From the NCBI GenBank assembly GCA_963920705.1, contig OY987240.1, positions 3,044,501-3,108,500 of the forward strand: a stretch of DNA of 64,000 bases. The letters run 5' to 3'. The notes under the pieces are model-generated. The model was not told the DNA's origin, did no database searches, and saw only the letters and a program-made list of their open reading frames with translations. The translations under genes and the position numbers were made by a program. Numbering within the stretch: position 1 is the first letter of the stretch; the number at the start of each line of letters is the position of its first letter. This DNA is from Odiellus spinosus (lineage: Eukaryota > Arthropoda > Arachnida > Opiliones > Phalangiidae). Shown here one piece after another: positions 1 to 14,900 of the stretch.

Positions 1-3000
1 AGTTTTGGAAAATCCGTTGAAAAGCATGGAAAATATGGCCAATTCAAAAAAACATCTAATATCAAAAAGCGTATTTTTAAAATCTGAAATTTGACTATTT
101 TGATATTGTATGATTTCTTGAATTGGCCATATTTTTCTTGTTTTTCAACGGATTTTTGAAAACTCTTATTATTTAGACTGTCCATTATTTGCTCTTTCGA
201 ATGAGTTTTGTTTTGTCTAAATTGCCAAAACGTGACAAATATAAAATGGGTTAAAATTAAGCAAATCCGCTTAAAAATCAAAGATTATTGGATTCAAATG
301 GACACAAAACATTTGATTTTTAAGCGATTTAGACAAAATCAACACCAATCGAAAGAGCAAATAGTGGTCTATCAAAAAATCCGTTGAAAAACATGCAAAA
401 TATGGCCAATTCAAAAAAACATCTAATATCAAAAAGCGTATTTTTAAAATCTGAAATTTGACTATTTTGATATTGTATGATTTCTTGAATTGGCCATATT
501 TTTCTTGTTTTTCAACGGATTTTTGAAAACTCTTATTATTTAGACTGCCCATTATTTGCTCTTTCGAATGAGTTTTGTTTTGTCTAAATTGCCAAAACGT
601 GACAAATATAAAATGGGTTAAAATTAAGCAAAACCGCTTAAAAATCAAAGATTATTGGATTCAAATGGACACAAAACATTTGATTTTTAAGCGATTTAGA
701 CAAAATCAACACCAATCGAAAGAGCAAATAGTGGTCTATCTATAAAACAAGAGTTTTGGAAAATCCGTTGAAAAGCATGGAAAATATGGCCAATTCAAAA
801 AAACATCTAATATCAAAAAGCGTATTTTTAAAATCTGAAATTTTACTATTTTGATATTGTATGATTTCTTGAATTGGCCATATTTTTCTTGTTTTTCAAC
901 GGATTTTTGAAAACTCTTATTATTTAGACTGTCCATTATTTGCTCTTTCGAATGAGTTTTGTTTTGTCTAAATTGCCAAAACGTGACAAATATAAAATGG
1001 GTTAAAATTAAGCAAATCCGCTTAAAAATCAAAGATTATTGGATTCAAATGGACACAAAACATTTGATTTTTAAGCGATTTAGACAAAATCAACACCAAT
1101 CGAAAGAGCAAATAGTGGTCTATCTAAAAATCCGTTGAAAAACATGCAAAATATGGCCAATTCAAAAAAACATCTAATATCAAAAAGCGTATTTTTAAAA
1201 TCTGAAATTTGACTATTTTGATATTGTATGATTTCTTGAATTGGCCATATTTTTCTTGTTTTTCAACTATTTTTTGAAAACTCTTATTATTTAGACTGTC
1301 CATTATTTGCTCTTTCGAATGAGTTTTGTTTCGTCTAAATTGCCAAAACGTGACAAATATAAAATGGGTTAAAATTAAGCAAAACCGCTTAAAAATCAAA
1401 GATTATTGGATTCAAATGGACACAAAACATTTGATTTTTAAGCGATTTAGACAAAATCAACACCAATCGAAAGAGCAAATAGTGGTCTATCTAAAAATCC
1501 GTTGAAAAACATGGAAAATATGGCCAATTCAAAAAAACATCTAATATCAAAAAGCGTATTTTTAAAATCAGAAATTTGACTATTTTGATATTGTATGATT
1601 TCTTGAATTGGCCATATTTTTCTTGTTTTTCAACGGATTTTTGAAAACTCTTATTATTTAGACTGTCCATTATTTGCTCTTTCGAATGAGTTTTGTTTTG
1701 TCTAAATTGCCAAAACGTGACAAATATAAAATGGGTTAAAATTAAGCAAATCCGCTTAAAAATCAAAGATTATTGGATTCAAATGGACACAAAACATTTG
1801 ATTTTTAAGCGATTTAGACAAAATCAACACCAATCGAAAAAGCAAATAGTGGTCTATCTAAAAATCCGTTGAAAAACATGGAAAATATGGCCAATTCAAA
1901 AAAATATCTAATATCAAAAAGCGTATTTTTAAAATCTGAAATTTGACTATTTTGATATTGTATGATTTCTTGAATTGGCCATATTTTTCTTGTTTTTCAA
2001 CGGATTTTTGAAAACTCTTATTATTTAGACTGTCCATTATTTGCTCTTTCGAATGAGTTTTGTTTTGTCTAAATTGCCAAAACGTGACAAATATAAAATG
2101 GGTTAAAATTAAGCAAAACCGCTTAAAAATCAAAGATTATTGGATTCAAATGGACACAAAACATTTGATTATTAAGCGATTTACACAAAATTAACACCAA
2201 TCGAAAGAGCAAATATTGGTCTATCTAAAAAACAAGAGTTTTGGAAAATCCGTTGAAAAACATGGAAAATATGGCAAATTCAAAAAAACATCTAATATCA
2301 AAAAGCGTATTTTTAAAATCAGAAATTTGACTATTTTGATATTGTATGATTTCTTGAATTGGCCATATTTTTCTTGTTTTTCAACGGATTTTTGAAAACT
2401 CTTATTATTTAGACTGTCCATTATTTGCTCTTTCGAATAAGTTTTGTTTTGTCTAAATTGCCAAAACGTGACAAATATAAAATGGGTTAAAATTAAGCAA
2501 AAACGCTTAAAAATCAAAGATTATTGGATTCAAATGGACACAAAACATTTGATTTTTAAGCGATTTAGACAAAATCAACACCAATCGAAAGAGCAAATAG
2601 TGGTCTATCTAAAAATCCGTTGAAAAACATGCAAAATATGGCCAATTCAAAAAACATCTAATATCAAAAAGCGTATTTTTAAAATCTGAAATTTGACTAT
2701 TTTGATATTGTATGATTTCTTGAATTGGCCATATTTTTCTTGTTTTTCAACGGATTTTTGAAAACTCTTATTATTTAGACTGTCCATTATTTGCTCTTTC
2801 GAATGAGTTTTGTTTTGTCTAAATTGCCAAAACGTGACAAATATAAAATGGGTTAAAATTAAGCAAATCCGCTTAAAAATCAAAGATTATTGGATTCAAA
2901 TGGACACAAAACATTTGATTTTTAAGCGATTTAGACAAAATCAACACCAATCGAAAGAGCAAAAAGTGGTCTATCTAAAAAACAAGAGTTTTGGAAAATC

Positions 3001-5148
3001 CGTTGAAAAACATGGAAAATATGGCCAATTCAAAAAAACATCTAATATCAAAAAGCGTATTTTTAAAATCTGAAATTTGACTATTTTGATATTGTATGAT
3101 TTCTTGAATTGGCCATATTTTTCTTGTTTTTCAACGGATTTTTGAAAACTCTTATTATTTAGACTGTCCATTATTTGCTCTTTCGAATGAGTTTTGTTTT
3201 GTCTAAATTGCCAAAACGTGACAAATATAAAATGGGTTAAAATTAAGCAAATCCGCTTAAAAATCAAAGATTATTGGATTCAAATGGACACAAAACATTT
3301 GATTTTTAAGCGATTTAGACAAAATCAACACCAATCGAAAGAGCAAATAGTGGTCTATCTAAAAAACAAGAGTTTTGGAAAATCCGTTGAAAAACATGGA
3401 AAATATGGCCAATTAAAAAAAACATCCAATATCAAAAAGCGTATTTTTAAAATCTGAAATTTGACTATTTTGATATTGTATGATTTCTTGAATTGGCCAT
3501 ATTTTTCTTGTTTTTCAACGGATTTTTGAAAACTCTTATTATTTAGACTGTCCATTATTTGCTCTTTCGAATGAGTTTCGTTTTGTCTAAATTGCCAAAA
3601 CGTGACAAATATAAAATGGGTTAAAATTAAGCAAATCCGCTTAAAAATCAAAGATTATTGGATTCAAATGGACACAAAACATTTGATTTTTAAGCGATTT
3701 AGACAAAATCAACACCAATCGAATGAGCAAATAGTGGTCTATCTAAAAAACAAGAGTTTTGGAAAATCCGTTGAAAACAAGCAAAATATGGCCAATTCAA
3801 AAAAACATCTAATATCAATAAGCGTATTTTTAAAATCTGAAATTTGACTATTTTGATATTGTATGATTTCTTTAATTGGCCATATTTTTCTTGTTTTTCA
3901 ACGGATTTTTGAAAACTCTTATTATTTAGACTGTCCATTATTTGCTCTTTCGAATGAGTTTTGTTTTGTCTAAATTGCCAAAACGTGACAAATATAAAAT
4001 GGGTTAAAATTAAGCAAAACCGCTTAAAAATAAAGATTATTGGATTCAAATGGACACAAAACATTTGATTTTTAAGCGATTTAGACAAAATCAACACAAA
4101 TCGAAAGAGCAAATAGTGGTCTATCTAAAAAACAAGAGTTTTGGAAAATCCGTTGAAAAACATGGAAAATATGGCCAATTCAAAAAAACATCCAATATCA
4201 AAAAGCGTATTTTTAAAATCTGAAATTTGACTATTTTGATATTGTATGATTTCTTGAATTGGCCATATTTTTCTTGTTTTTCAACGGATTTTTGAAAACT
4301 CTTATTATTTAGACTGTCCATTATTTGCTCTTTCGAATGAGTTTTGTTTTGTCTAAATTGCCAAAACGTGACAAATATAAAATGGGTTAAAATTAAGCAA
4401 AACCGCTTAAAAATCAAAGATTATTGGATTCAAATGGACACAAAACATTTGATTTTTAAGCGATTTAGACAAAATCAACACCAATCGAAAGAGCTAATAG
4501 TGGTCTATCTGCAAATCCGTTGAAAAACATGCAAAATATGGCCAATTCAAAAAAACATCTAATATCAAAAAGCGTATTTTTAAAATCTGAAATTTGACTA
4601 TTTTGATATTGTATGATTTCTTGAATTGGCCATATTTTTCTTGTTTTTCAACGGATTTTTGAAAACTCTTATTATTTAGACTGTCCATTATTTGCTCTTT
4701 CGAATGAGTTTTGTTTTGTCTAAATTGCCAAAACGTGACAAATATAAAATGGGTTAAAATTAAGCAAAACCGCTTAAAAATCAAAGATTATTGGATTCAA
4801 ATGGACACAAAACATTTGATTTTTAAGCGATTTAGACAAAATCAACACCAATCGAAAGAGCAAATAGTGGTCTATCTAAAAATCCGTTGAAAAACATGCA
4901 AAATATGGCCAATTCAAAAAAACATCTAATATCAAAAAGCGTATTTTTAAAATCTGAAATTTGACTATTTTGATATTGTATGATTTCTTGAATTGGCCAT
5001 ATTTTTCTTGTTTTTCAATGGATTTTTGAAAACTCTTATTATTTAGACTGTCCATTATTTGCTCTTTCGAATGAGTTTTGTTTTGTCTAAATTGCCAAAA
5101 CGTGACAAATATAAAATGGGTTAAAATTAAGCAAATCCGCTTAAAAAT
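1..5148 (+). repeat. Block A: mixed long and short monomers, no stable higher-order period
   Basis: Register points are 279, 646, 1030, 1397, 1764, 2131, 2515, 2881, 3265, 3649, 4031 (motif mutated) and 4415, 4782, 5149. The intervals mix 367, 384, 366 and one 382. The first 1.5 kb looks like a 751-bp dimer (384+367): the variant ttgaaaagcatgg occurs near 20 and again 751 bp later. Single-copy variants are common here (gcccattatt near 548, gcgatttacacaaaattaac near 2176, cgaaaaagc near 1836), so this stretch is less homogenised than the blocks that follow. The variant tctgcaaatccg near 4508, which becomes regular in block B, first appears here. Confidence 0.85.
3772..4103 (+). repeat. Divergent variant monomer shared with copies at 50.2 and 53.6 kb
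   Basis: This copy combines five private changes: acaagcaaaatatgg in place of acatgg/acatgc, caataagcg in place of caaaaagcg, ctttaattggcc in place of cttgaattggcc, a one-base loss giving aaaaataaagatt, and cacaaatcg in place of caccaatcg. The first four are found together elsewhere only in monomers starting near 50201 and 53568. Here it is in long form with one A fewer in gaaaacaagc, so the interval is 382 bp; the distant copies are in short form. Confidence 0.85.
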
Positions 5149-8100
5149 CAAAGATTATTGGATTCAAATGGACACAAAACATTTGATTTTTAAGCGATTT
5201 AGACAAAATCAACACCAATCGAAAGAGCAAATAGTGGTCTATCTAAAAAACAAGAGTTTTGGAAAATCCGTTGAAAAACATGGAAAATATGGCCAATTAA
5301 AAAAAACATCCAATATCAAAAAGCGTATTTTTAAAATCTGAAATTTGACTATTTTGATATTGTATGATTTCTTGAATTGGCCATATTTTTCTTGTTTTTC
5401 AACGGATTTTTGAAAACTCTTATTATTTAGACTGTCCATTATTTGCTCTTTCGAATAAGTTTTGTTTTGTCTAAATTGCCAAAACGTGACAAATATAAAA
5501 TGGGTTAAAATTAAGCAAATCCGCTTAAAAATCAAAGATTATTGGATTCAAATGGACACAAAACATTTGATTTTTAAGCGATTTAGACAAAATCAACACC
5601 AATCGAAAGAGCAAATAGTGGTCTATCTAAAAATCCGTTGAAAAACATGCAAAATATGGCCAATTCAAAAAAACATCTAATATCAAAAAGCGTATTTTTA
5701 AAATCTGAAATTTGACTATTTTTATATTGTATGATTTCTTGAATTGGCCATATTTTTCTTGTTTTTCAACGGATTTTTGAAAACTCTTATTATTTAGACT
5801 GTCCATTATTTGCTCTTTCGAATGAGTTTTGTTTTGTCTAAATTGCCAAAACGTGACAAATATAAAATGGGTTAAAATTAAGCAAATCCGCTTAAAAATC
5901 AAAGATTATTGGATTCAAATGGACACAAAACATTTGATTTTTAAGCGATTTAGACAAAATCAACACCAATCGAAAGAGCAAATAGTGGTCTATCTAAAAA
6001 ACAAGAGTTTTGGAAAATCCGTTGAAAAACATGGAAAATATGGCCAATTAAAAAAAACATCCAATATCAAAAAGCGTATTTTTAAAATCTGAAATTTGAC
6101 TATTTTGATATTGTATGATTTCTTGAATTGGCCATATTTTTCTTGTTTTTCAATGGATTTTTGAAAACTCTTATTATTTAGACTGTCCATTATTTGCTCT
6201 TTCGAATGAGTTTTGTTTTGTCTAAATTGCCAAAACGTGACAAATATAAAATGGGTTAAAATTAAGCAAATCCGCTTAAAAATCAAAGATTATTGGATTC
6301 AAATGGACACAAAACATTTGATTTTTAAGCGATTTAGACAAAATCAACACCAATCGAAAGAGCAAATAGTGGTCTATCTAAAAAACAAGAGTTTTGGAAA
6401 ATCCGTTGAAAAACATGGAAAATATGGCCAATTAAAAAAAACATCCAATATCAAAAAGCGTATTTTTAAAATCTGAAATTTGACTATTTTGATATTGTAT
6501 GATTTCTTGAATTGGCCATATTTTTCTTGTTTTTCAACGGATTTTTGAAAACTCTTATTATTTAGACTGTCCATTATTTGCTCTTTCGAATGAGTTTTGT
6601 TTTGTCTAAATTGCCAAAACGTGACAAATATAAAATGGGTTAAAATTAAGCAAATCCGCTTAAAAATCAAAGATTATTGGATTCAAATGGACACAAAACA
6701 TTTGATTTTTAAGCGATTTAGACAAAATCAACACCAATCGAAAGAGCAAATAGTGGTCTATCTAAAAAACAAGAGTTTTGGAAAATCCGTTGAAAAACAT
6801 GGAAAATATGGCCAATTCAAAAAAACATCCAATATCAAAAAGCGTATTTTTAAAATCTGAAATTTGACTATTTTGATATTGTATGATTTCTTGAATTGGC
6901 CATATTTTTCTTGTTTTTCAACGGATTTTTGAAAACTCTTATTATTTAGACTGTCCATTATTTGCTCTTTCGAATGAGTTTTGTTTTGTCTAAATTGCCA
7001 AAACGTGACAAATATAAAATGGGTTAAAATTAAGCAAAACCGCTTAAAAATCAAAGATTATTGGATTCAAATGGACACAAAACATTTGATTTTTAAGCGA
7101 TTTAGACAAAATCAACACCAATCGAAAGAGCTAATAGTGGTCTATCTGCAAATCCGTTGAAAAACATGCAAAATATGGCCAATTCAAAAAAACATCTAAT
7201 ATCAAAAAGCGTATTTTTAAAATCTGAAATTTGACTATTTTTATATTGTATGATTTCTTGAATTGGCCATATTTTTCTTGTTTTTCAACGGATTTTTGAA
7301 AACTCTTATTATTTAGACTGTCCATTATTTGCTCTTTCGAATGAGTTTTGTTTTGTCTAAATTGCCAAAACGTGACAAATATAAAATGGGTTAAAATTAA
7401 GCAAATCCGCTTAAAAATCAAAGATTATTGGATTCAAATGGACACAAAACATTTGATTTTTAAGCGATTTAGACAAAATCAACACCAATCGAAAGAGCAA
7501 ATAGTGGTCTATCTAAAAAACAAGAGTTTTGGAAAATCCGTTGAAAAACATGGAAAATATGGCCAATTAAAAAAAACATCCAATATCAAAAAGCGTATTT
7601 TTAAAATCTGAAATTTGACTATTTTGATATTGTATGATTTCTTGAATTGGCCATATTTTTCTTGTTTTTCAACGGATTTTTGAAAACTCTTATTATTTAG
7701 ACTGTCCATTATTTGCTCTTTCGAATGAGTTTTGTTTTGTCTAAATTGCCAAAACGTGACAAATATAAAATGGGTTAAAATTAAGCAAATCCGCTTAAAA
7801 ATCAAAGATTATTGGATTCAAATGGACACAAAACATTTGATTTTTAAGCGATTTAGACAAAATCAACACCAATCGAAAGAGCAAATAGTGGTCTATCTAA
7901 AAAACAAGAGTTTTGGAAAATCCGTTGAAAAACATGGAAAATATGGCCAATTCAAAAAAACATCCAATATCAAAAAGCGTATTTTTAAAATCTGAAATTT
8001 GACTATTTTGATATTGTATGATTTCTTGAATTGGCCATATTTTTCTTGTTTTTCAACGGATTTTTGAAAACTCTTATTATTTAGACTGTCCATTATTTGC

Positions 8101-11100
8101 TCTTTCGAATGAGTTTTGTTTTGTCTAAATTGCCAAAACGTGACAAATATAAAATGGGTTAAAATTAAGCAAAACCGCTTAAAAATCAAAGATTATTGGA
8201 TTCAAATGGACACAAAACATTTGATTTTTAAGCGATTTAGACAAAATCAACACCAATCGAAAGAGCTAATAGTGGTCTATCTGCAAATCCGTTGAAAAAC
8301 ATGCAAAATATGGCCAATTCAAAAAAACATCTAATATCAAAAAGCGTATTTTTAAAATCTGAAATTTGACTATTTTGATATTGTATGATTTCTTGAATTG
8401 GCCATATTTTTCTTGTTTTTCAACGGATTTTTGAAAACTCTTATTATTTAGACTGTCCATTATTTGCTCTTTCGAATGAGTTTTGTTTTGTCTAAATTGC
8501 CAAAACGTGACAAATATAAAATGGGTTAAAATTAAGCAAATCCGCTTAAAAATCAAAGATTATTGGATTCAAATGGACACAAAACATTTGATTTTTAAGC
8601 GATTTAGACAAAATCAACACCAATCGAAAGAGCAAATAGTGGTCTATCTAAAAAACAAGAGTTTTGGAAAATCCGTTGAAAAACATGGAAAATATGGCCA
8701 ATTAAAAAAAACATCCAATATCAAAAAGCGTATTTTTAAAATCTGAAATTTGACTATTTTGATATTGTATGATTTCTTGAATTGGCCATATTTTTCTTGT
8801 TTTTCAACGGATTTTTGAAAACTCTTATTATTTAGACTGTCCATTATTTGCTCTTTCGAATAAGTTTTGTTTTGTCTAAATTGCCAAAACGTGACAAATA
8901 TAAAATGGGTTAAAATTAAGCAAATCCGCTTAAAAATCAAAGATTATTGGATTCAAATGGACACAAAACATTTGATTTTTAAGCGATTTAGACAAAATCA
9001 ACACCAATCGAAAGAGCAAATAGTGGTCTATCTAAAAATCCGTTGAAAAACATGCAAAATATGGCCAATTCAAAAAAACATCTAATATCAAAAAGCGTAT
9101 TTTTAAAATCTGAAATTTGACTATTTTTATATTGTATGATTTCTTGAATTGGCCATATTTTTCTTGTTTTTCAACGGATTTTTGAAAACTCTTATTATTT
9201 AGACTGTCCATTATTTGCTCTTTCGAATGAGTTTTGTTTTGTCTAAATTGCCAAAACGTGACAAATATAAAATGGGTTAAAATTAAGCAAATCCGCTTAA
9301 AAATCAAAGATTATTGGATTCAAATGGACACAAAACATTTGATTTTTAAGCGATTTAGACAAAATCAACACCAATCGAAAGAGCAAATAGTGGTCTATCT
9401 AAAAAACAAGAGTTTTGGAAAATCCGTTGAAAAACATGGAAAATATGGCCAATTAAAAAAAACATCCAATATCAAAAAGCGTATTTTTAAAATCTGAAAT
9501 TTGACTATTTTGATATTGTATGATTTCTTGAATTGGCCATATTTTTCTTGTTTTTCAATGGATTTTTGAAAACTCTTATTATTTAGACTGTCCATTATTT
9601 GCTCTTTCGAATGAGTTTTGTTTTGTCTAAATTGCCAAAACGTGACAAATATAAAATGGGTTAAAATTAAGCAAATCCGCTTAAAAATCAAAGATTATTG
9701 GATTCAAATGGACACAAAACATTTGATTTTTAAGCGATTTAGACAAAATCAACACCAATCGAAAGAGCAAATAGTGGTCTATCTAAAAAACAAGAGTTTT
9801 GGAAAATCCGTTGAAAAACATGGAAAATATGGCCAATTAAAAAAAACATCCAATATCAAAAAGCGTATTTTTAAAATCTGAAATTTGACTATTTTGATAT
9901 TGTATGATTTCTTGAATTGGCCATATTTTTCTTGTTTTTCAACGGATTTTTGAAAACTCTTATTATTTAGACTGTCCATTATTTGCTCTTTCGAATGAGT
10001 TTTGTTTTGTCTAAATTGCCAAAACGTGACAAATATAAAATGGGTTAAAATTAAGCAAATCCGCTTAAAAATCAAAGATTATTGGATTCAAATGGACACA
10101 AAACATTTGATTTTTAAGCGATTTAGACAAAATCAACACCAATCGAAAGAGCAAATAGTGGTCTATCTAAAAAACAAGAGTTTTGGAAAATCCGTTGAAA
10201 AACATGGAAAATATGGCCAATTCAAAAAAACATCCAATATCAAAAAGCGTATTTTTAAAATCTGAAATTTGACTATTTTGATATTGTATGATTTCTTGAA
10301 TTGGCCATATTTTTCTTGTTTTTCAACGGATTTTTGAAAACTCTTATTATTTAGACTGTCCATTATTTGCTCTTTCGAATGAGTTTTGTTTTGTCTAAAT
10401 TGCCAAAACGTGACAAATATAAAATGGGTTAAAATTAAGCAAAACCGCTTAAAAATCAAAGATTATTGGATTCAAATGGACACAAAACATTTGATTTTTA
10501 AGCGATTTAGACAAAATCAACACCAATCGAAAGAGCTAATAGTGGTCTATCTGCAAATCCGTTGAAAAACATGCAAAATATGGCCAATTCAAAAAAACAT
10601 CTAATATCAAAAAGCGTATTTTTAAAATCTGAAATTTGACTATTTTTATATTGTATGATTTCTTGAATTGGCCATATTTTTCTTGTTTTTCAACGGATTT
10701 TTGAAAACTCTTATTATTTAGACTGTCCATTATTTGCTCTTTCGAATGAGTTTTGTTTTGTCTAAATTGCCAAAACGTGACAAATATAAAATGGGTTAAA
10801 ATTAAGCAAATCCGCTTAAAAATCAAAGATTATTGGATTCAAATGGACACAAAACATTTGATTTTTAAGCGATTTAGACAAAATCAACACCAATCGAAAG
10901 AGCAAATAGTGGTCTATCTAAAAAACAAGAGTTTTGGAAAATCCGTTGAAAAACATGGAAAATATGGCCAATTAAAAAAAACATCCAATATCAAAAAGCG
11001 TATTTTTAAAATCTGAAATTTGACTATTTTGATATTGTATGATTTCTTGAATTGGCCATATTTTTCTTGTTTTTCAACGGATTTTTGAAAACTCTTATTA

Positions 11101-11958
11101 TTTAGACTGTCCATTATTTGCTCTTTCGAATGAGTTTTGTTTTGTCTAAATTGCCAAAACGTGACAAATATAAAATGGGTTAAAATTAAGCAAATCCGCT
11201 TAAAAATCAAAGATTATTGGATTCAAATGGACACAAAACATTTGATTTTTAAGCGATTTAGACAAAATCAACACCAATCGAAAGAGCAAATAGTGGTCTA
11301 TCTAAAAAACAAGAGTTTTGGAAAATCCGTTGAAAAACATGGAAAATATGGCCAATTCAAAAAAACATCCAATATCAAAAAGCGTATTTTTAAAATCTGA
11401 AATTTGACTATTTTGATATTGTATGATTTCTTGAATTGGCCATATTTTTCTTGTTTTTCAACGGATTTTTGAAAACTCTTATTATTTAGACTGTCCATTA
11501 TTTGCTCTTTCGAATGAGTTTTGTTTTGTCTAAATTGCCAAAACGTGACAAATATAAAATGGGTTAAAATTAAGCAAAACCGCTTAAAAATCAAAGATTA
11601 TTGGATTCAAATGGACACAAAACATTTGATTTTTAAGCGATTTAGACAAAATCAACACCAATCGAAAGAGCTAATAGTGGTCTATCTGCAAATCCGTTGA
11701 AAAACATGCAAAATATGGCCAATTCAAAAAAACATCTAATATCAAAAAGCGTATTTTTAAAATCTGAAATTTGACTATTTTGATATTGTATGATTTCTTG
11801 AATTGGCCATATTTTTCTTGTTTTTCAACGGATTTTTGAAAACTCTTATTATTTAGACTGTCCATTATTTGCTCTTTCGAATGAGTTTTGTTTTGTCTAA
11901 ATTGCCAAAACGTGACAAATATAAAATGGGTTAAAATTAAGCAAATCCGCTTAAAAAT
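5149..11958 (+). repeat. Block B: 3405-bp nine-monomer higher-order repeat, two full copies
   Basis: Copies run 5149-8553 and 8554-11958 with the same interval pattern 384, 367, 384, 384, 384, 367, 384, 384, 367. Register points are 5149, 5533, 5900, 6284, 6668, 7052, 7419, 7803, 8187, 8554, 8938, 9305, 9689, 10073, 10457, 10824, 11208, 11592, 11959. Diagnostic variants recur exactly 3405 bp apart: tcgaataagt at 5451, 8856 and 12261; caatgg in the right arm at 6151 and 9556; gagctaatag with tctgcaaatcc near 7130/10535 and 8265/11670; and tatttttatattg near 5717/9122 and 7236/10641. Within each copy the pattern is also three 1135-bp trimers, so this is a nested repeat. Confidence 0.92.
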
Positions 11959-14900
11959 CAAAGATTATTGGATTCAAATGGACACAAAACATTTGATTTT
12001 TAAGCGATTTAGACAAAATCAACACCAATCGAAAGAGCAAATAGTGGTCTATCTAAAAAACAAGAGTTTTGGAAAATCCGTTGAAAAACATGGAAAATAT
12101 GGCCAATTAAAAAAAACATCCAATATCAAAAAGCGTATTTTTAAAATCTGAAATTTGACTATTTTGATATTGTATGATTTCTTGAATTGGCCATATTTTT
12201 CTTGTTTTTCAACGGATTTTTGAAAACTCTTATTATTTAGACTGTCCATTATTTGCTCTTTCGAATAAGTTTTGTTTTGTCTAAATTGCCAAAACGTGAC
12301 AAATATAAAATGGGTTAAAATTAAGCAAATCCGCTTAAAAATCAAAGATTATTGGATTCAAATGGACACAAAACATTTGATTTTTAAGCGATTTAGACGA
12401 AATCAACACCAATCGAAAGAGCAAATAGTGGTCTATCTAAAAAACAAGAGTTTTGGAAAATCCGTTGAAAAACATGGAAAATATGGCCAATTCAAAAAAA
12501 CATCCAATATCAAAAAGCGTATTTTTAAAATCTGAAATTTGACTATTTTGATATTGTATGATTTCTTGAATTGGCCATATTTTTCTTGTTTTTCAACGGA
12601 TTTTTGAAAACTCTTATTATTTAGACTGTCCATTATTTGCTCTTTCGAATGAGTTTTGTTTTGTCTAAATTGCCAAAACGTGACAAATATAAAATGGGTT
12701 AAAATTAAGCAAAACCGCTTAAAAATCAAAGATTATTGGATTCAAATGGACACAAAACATTTGATTTTTAAGCGATTTAGACAAAATCAACACCAATCGA
12801 AAGAGCTAATAGTGGTCTATCTAAAAATCCGTTGAAAAACATGCAAAATATGGCCAATTCAAAAAAACATCTAATATCAAAAAGCGTATTTTTAAAATCT
12901 GAAATTTGACTATTTTGATATTGTATGATTTCTTGAATTGGCCATATTTTTCTTGTTTTTCAACGGATTTTTGAAAACTCTTATTATTTAGACTGTCCAT
13001 TATTTGCTCTTTCGAATGAGTTTTGTTTTGTCTAAATTGCCAAAACGTGACAAATATAAAATGGGTTAAAATTAAGCAAAACCGCTTAAAAATCAAAGAT
13101 TATTGGATTCAAATGGACACAAAACATTTGATTTTTAAGCGATTTAGACAAAATCAACACCAATCGAAAGAGCAAATAGTGGTCTATCAAAAAAACAAGA
13201 GTTTTGGAAAATCCGTTGAAAAACATGGAAAATATGGCCAATTCAAAAAAACATCCAATATCAAAAAGCGTATTTTTAAAATCTGAAATTTGACTATTTT
13301 GATATTGTATGATTTCTTGAATTGGCCATATTTTTCTTGTTTTTCAACGGATTTTTGAAAACTCTTATTATTTAGACTGTCCATTATTTGCTCTTTCGAA
13401 TGAGTTTTGTTTTGTCTAAATTGCCAAAACGTGACAAATATAAAATGGGTTAAAATTAAGCAAAACCGCTTAAAAATCAAAGATTATTGGATTCAAATGG
13501 ACACAAAACATTTGATTTTTAAGCGATTTAGACAAAACCAACACAAATCGAAAGAGCTAATAGTGGTCTATCTAAAAATCCGCTGAAAAACATGCAAAAT
13601 ATGGCCAATTCAAAAAAACATCTAATATCAAAAAGCGTATTTTTAAAATCTGAAATTTGACTATTTTGATATTGTATGATTTCTTGAATTGGCCATATTT
13701 TTCTTGTTTTTCAACGGATTTTTGAAAACTCTTATTATTTAGACTGTCCATTATTTGCTCTTTCGAATGAGTTTTGTTTTGTCTAAATTGCCAAAACGTG
13801 ACAAATATAAAATGGGTTAAAATTAAGCAAAACCGCTTAAAAATCAAAGATTATTGGATTCAAATGGACACAAAACATTTGATTTTTAAGCGATTTAGAC
13901 AAAATCAACACCAATCGAAAGAGCAAATAGTGGTCTATCTAAAAATCCGTTGAAAAACATGCAAAATATGGCCAATTCAAAAAAAAATCTAATATCAAAA
14001 AGCGTATTTTTAAAATCTGAAATTTGACTATTTTGATATTGTATGATTTCTTGAATTGGCCATATTTTTCTTGTTTTTCAACGGATTTTTGAAAACTCTT
14101 ATTATTTAGACTGTCCATTATTTGCTCTTTCGAATAAGTTTTGTTTTGTCTAAATTGCCAAAACGTGACAAATATAAAATGGGTTAAAATTAAGCAAATC
14201 CGCTTAAAAATCAAAGATTATTGGATTCAAATGGACACAAAACATTTGATTTTTAAGCGATTTAGACGAAATCAACACCAATCGAAAGAGCAAATAGTGG
14301 TCTATCAAAAAAACAAGAGTTTTGGAAAATCCGTTGAAAAACATGGAAAATATGGCCAATTCAAAAAAACATCCAATATCAAAAAGCGTATTTTTAAAAT
14401 CTGAAATTTGACTATTTTGATATTGTATGATTTCTTGAATTGGCCATATTTTTCTTGTTTTTCAACGGATTTTTGAAAACTCTTATTATTTAGACTGTCC
14501 ATTATTTGCTCTTTCGAATGAGTTTTGTTTTCTCTAAATTGCCAAAACGTGACAAATATAAAATGGGTTAAAATTAAGCAAAACCGCTTAAAAATCAAAG
14601 ATTATTGGATTCAAATGGACACAAAACATTTGATTTTTAAGCGATTTAGACAAAACCAACACAAATCGAAAGAGCTAATAGTGGTCTATCTAAAAATCCG
14701 TTGAAAAACATGCAAAATATGGCCAATTCAAAAAAACATCTAATATCAAAAAGCGTATTTTTAAAATCTGAAATTTGACTATTTTGATATTGTATGATTT
14801 CTTGAATTGGCCATATTTTTCTTGTTTTTCAACGGATTTTTGAAAACTCTTATTATTTAGACTGTCCATTATTTGCTCTTTCGAATGAGTTTTGTTTTGT

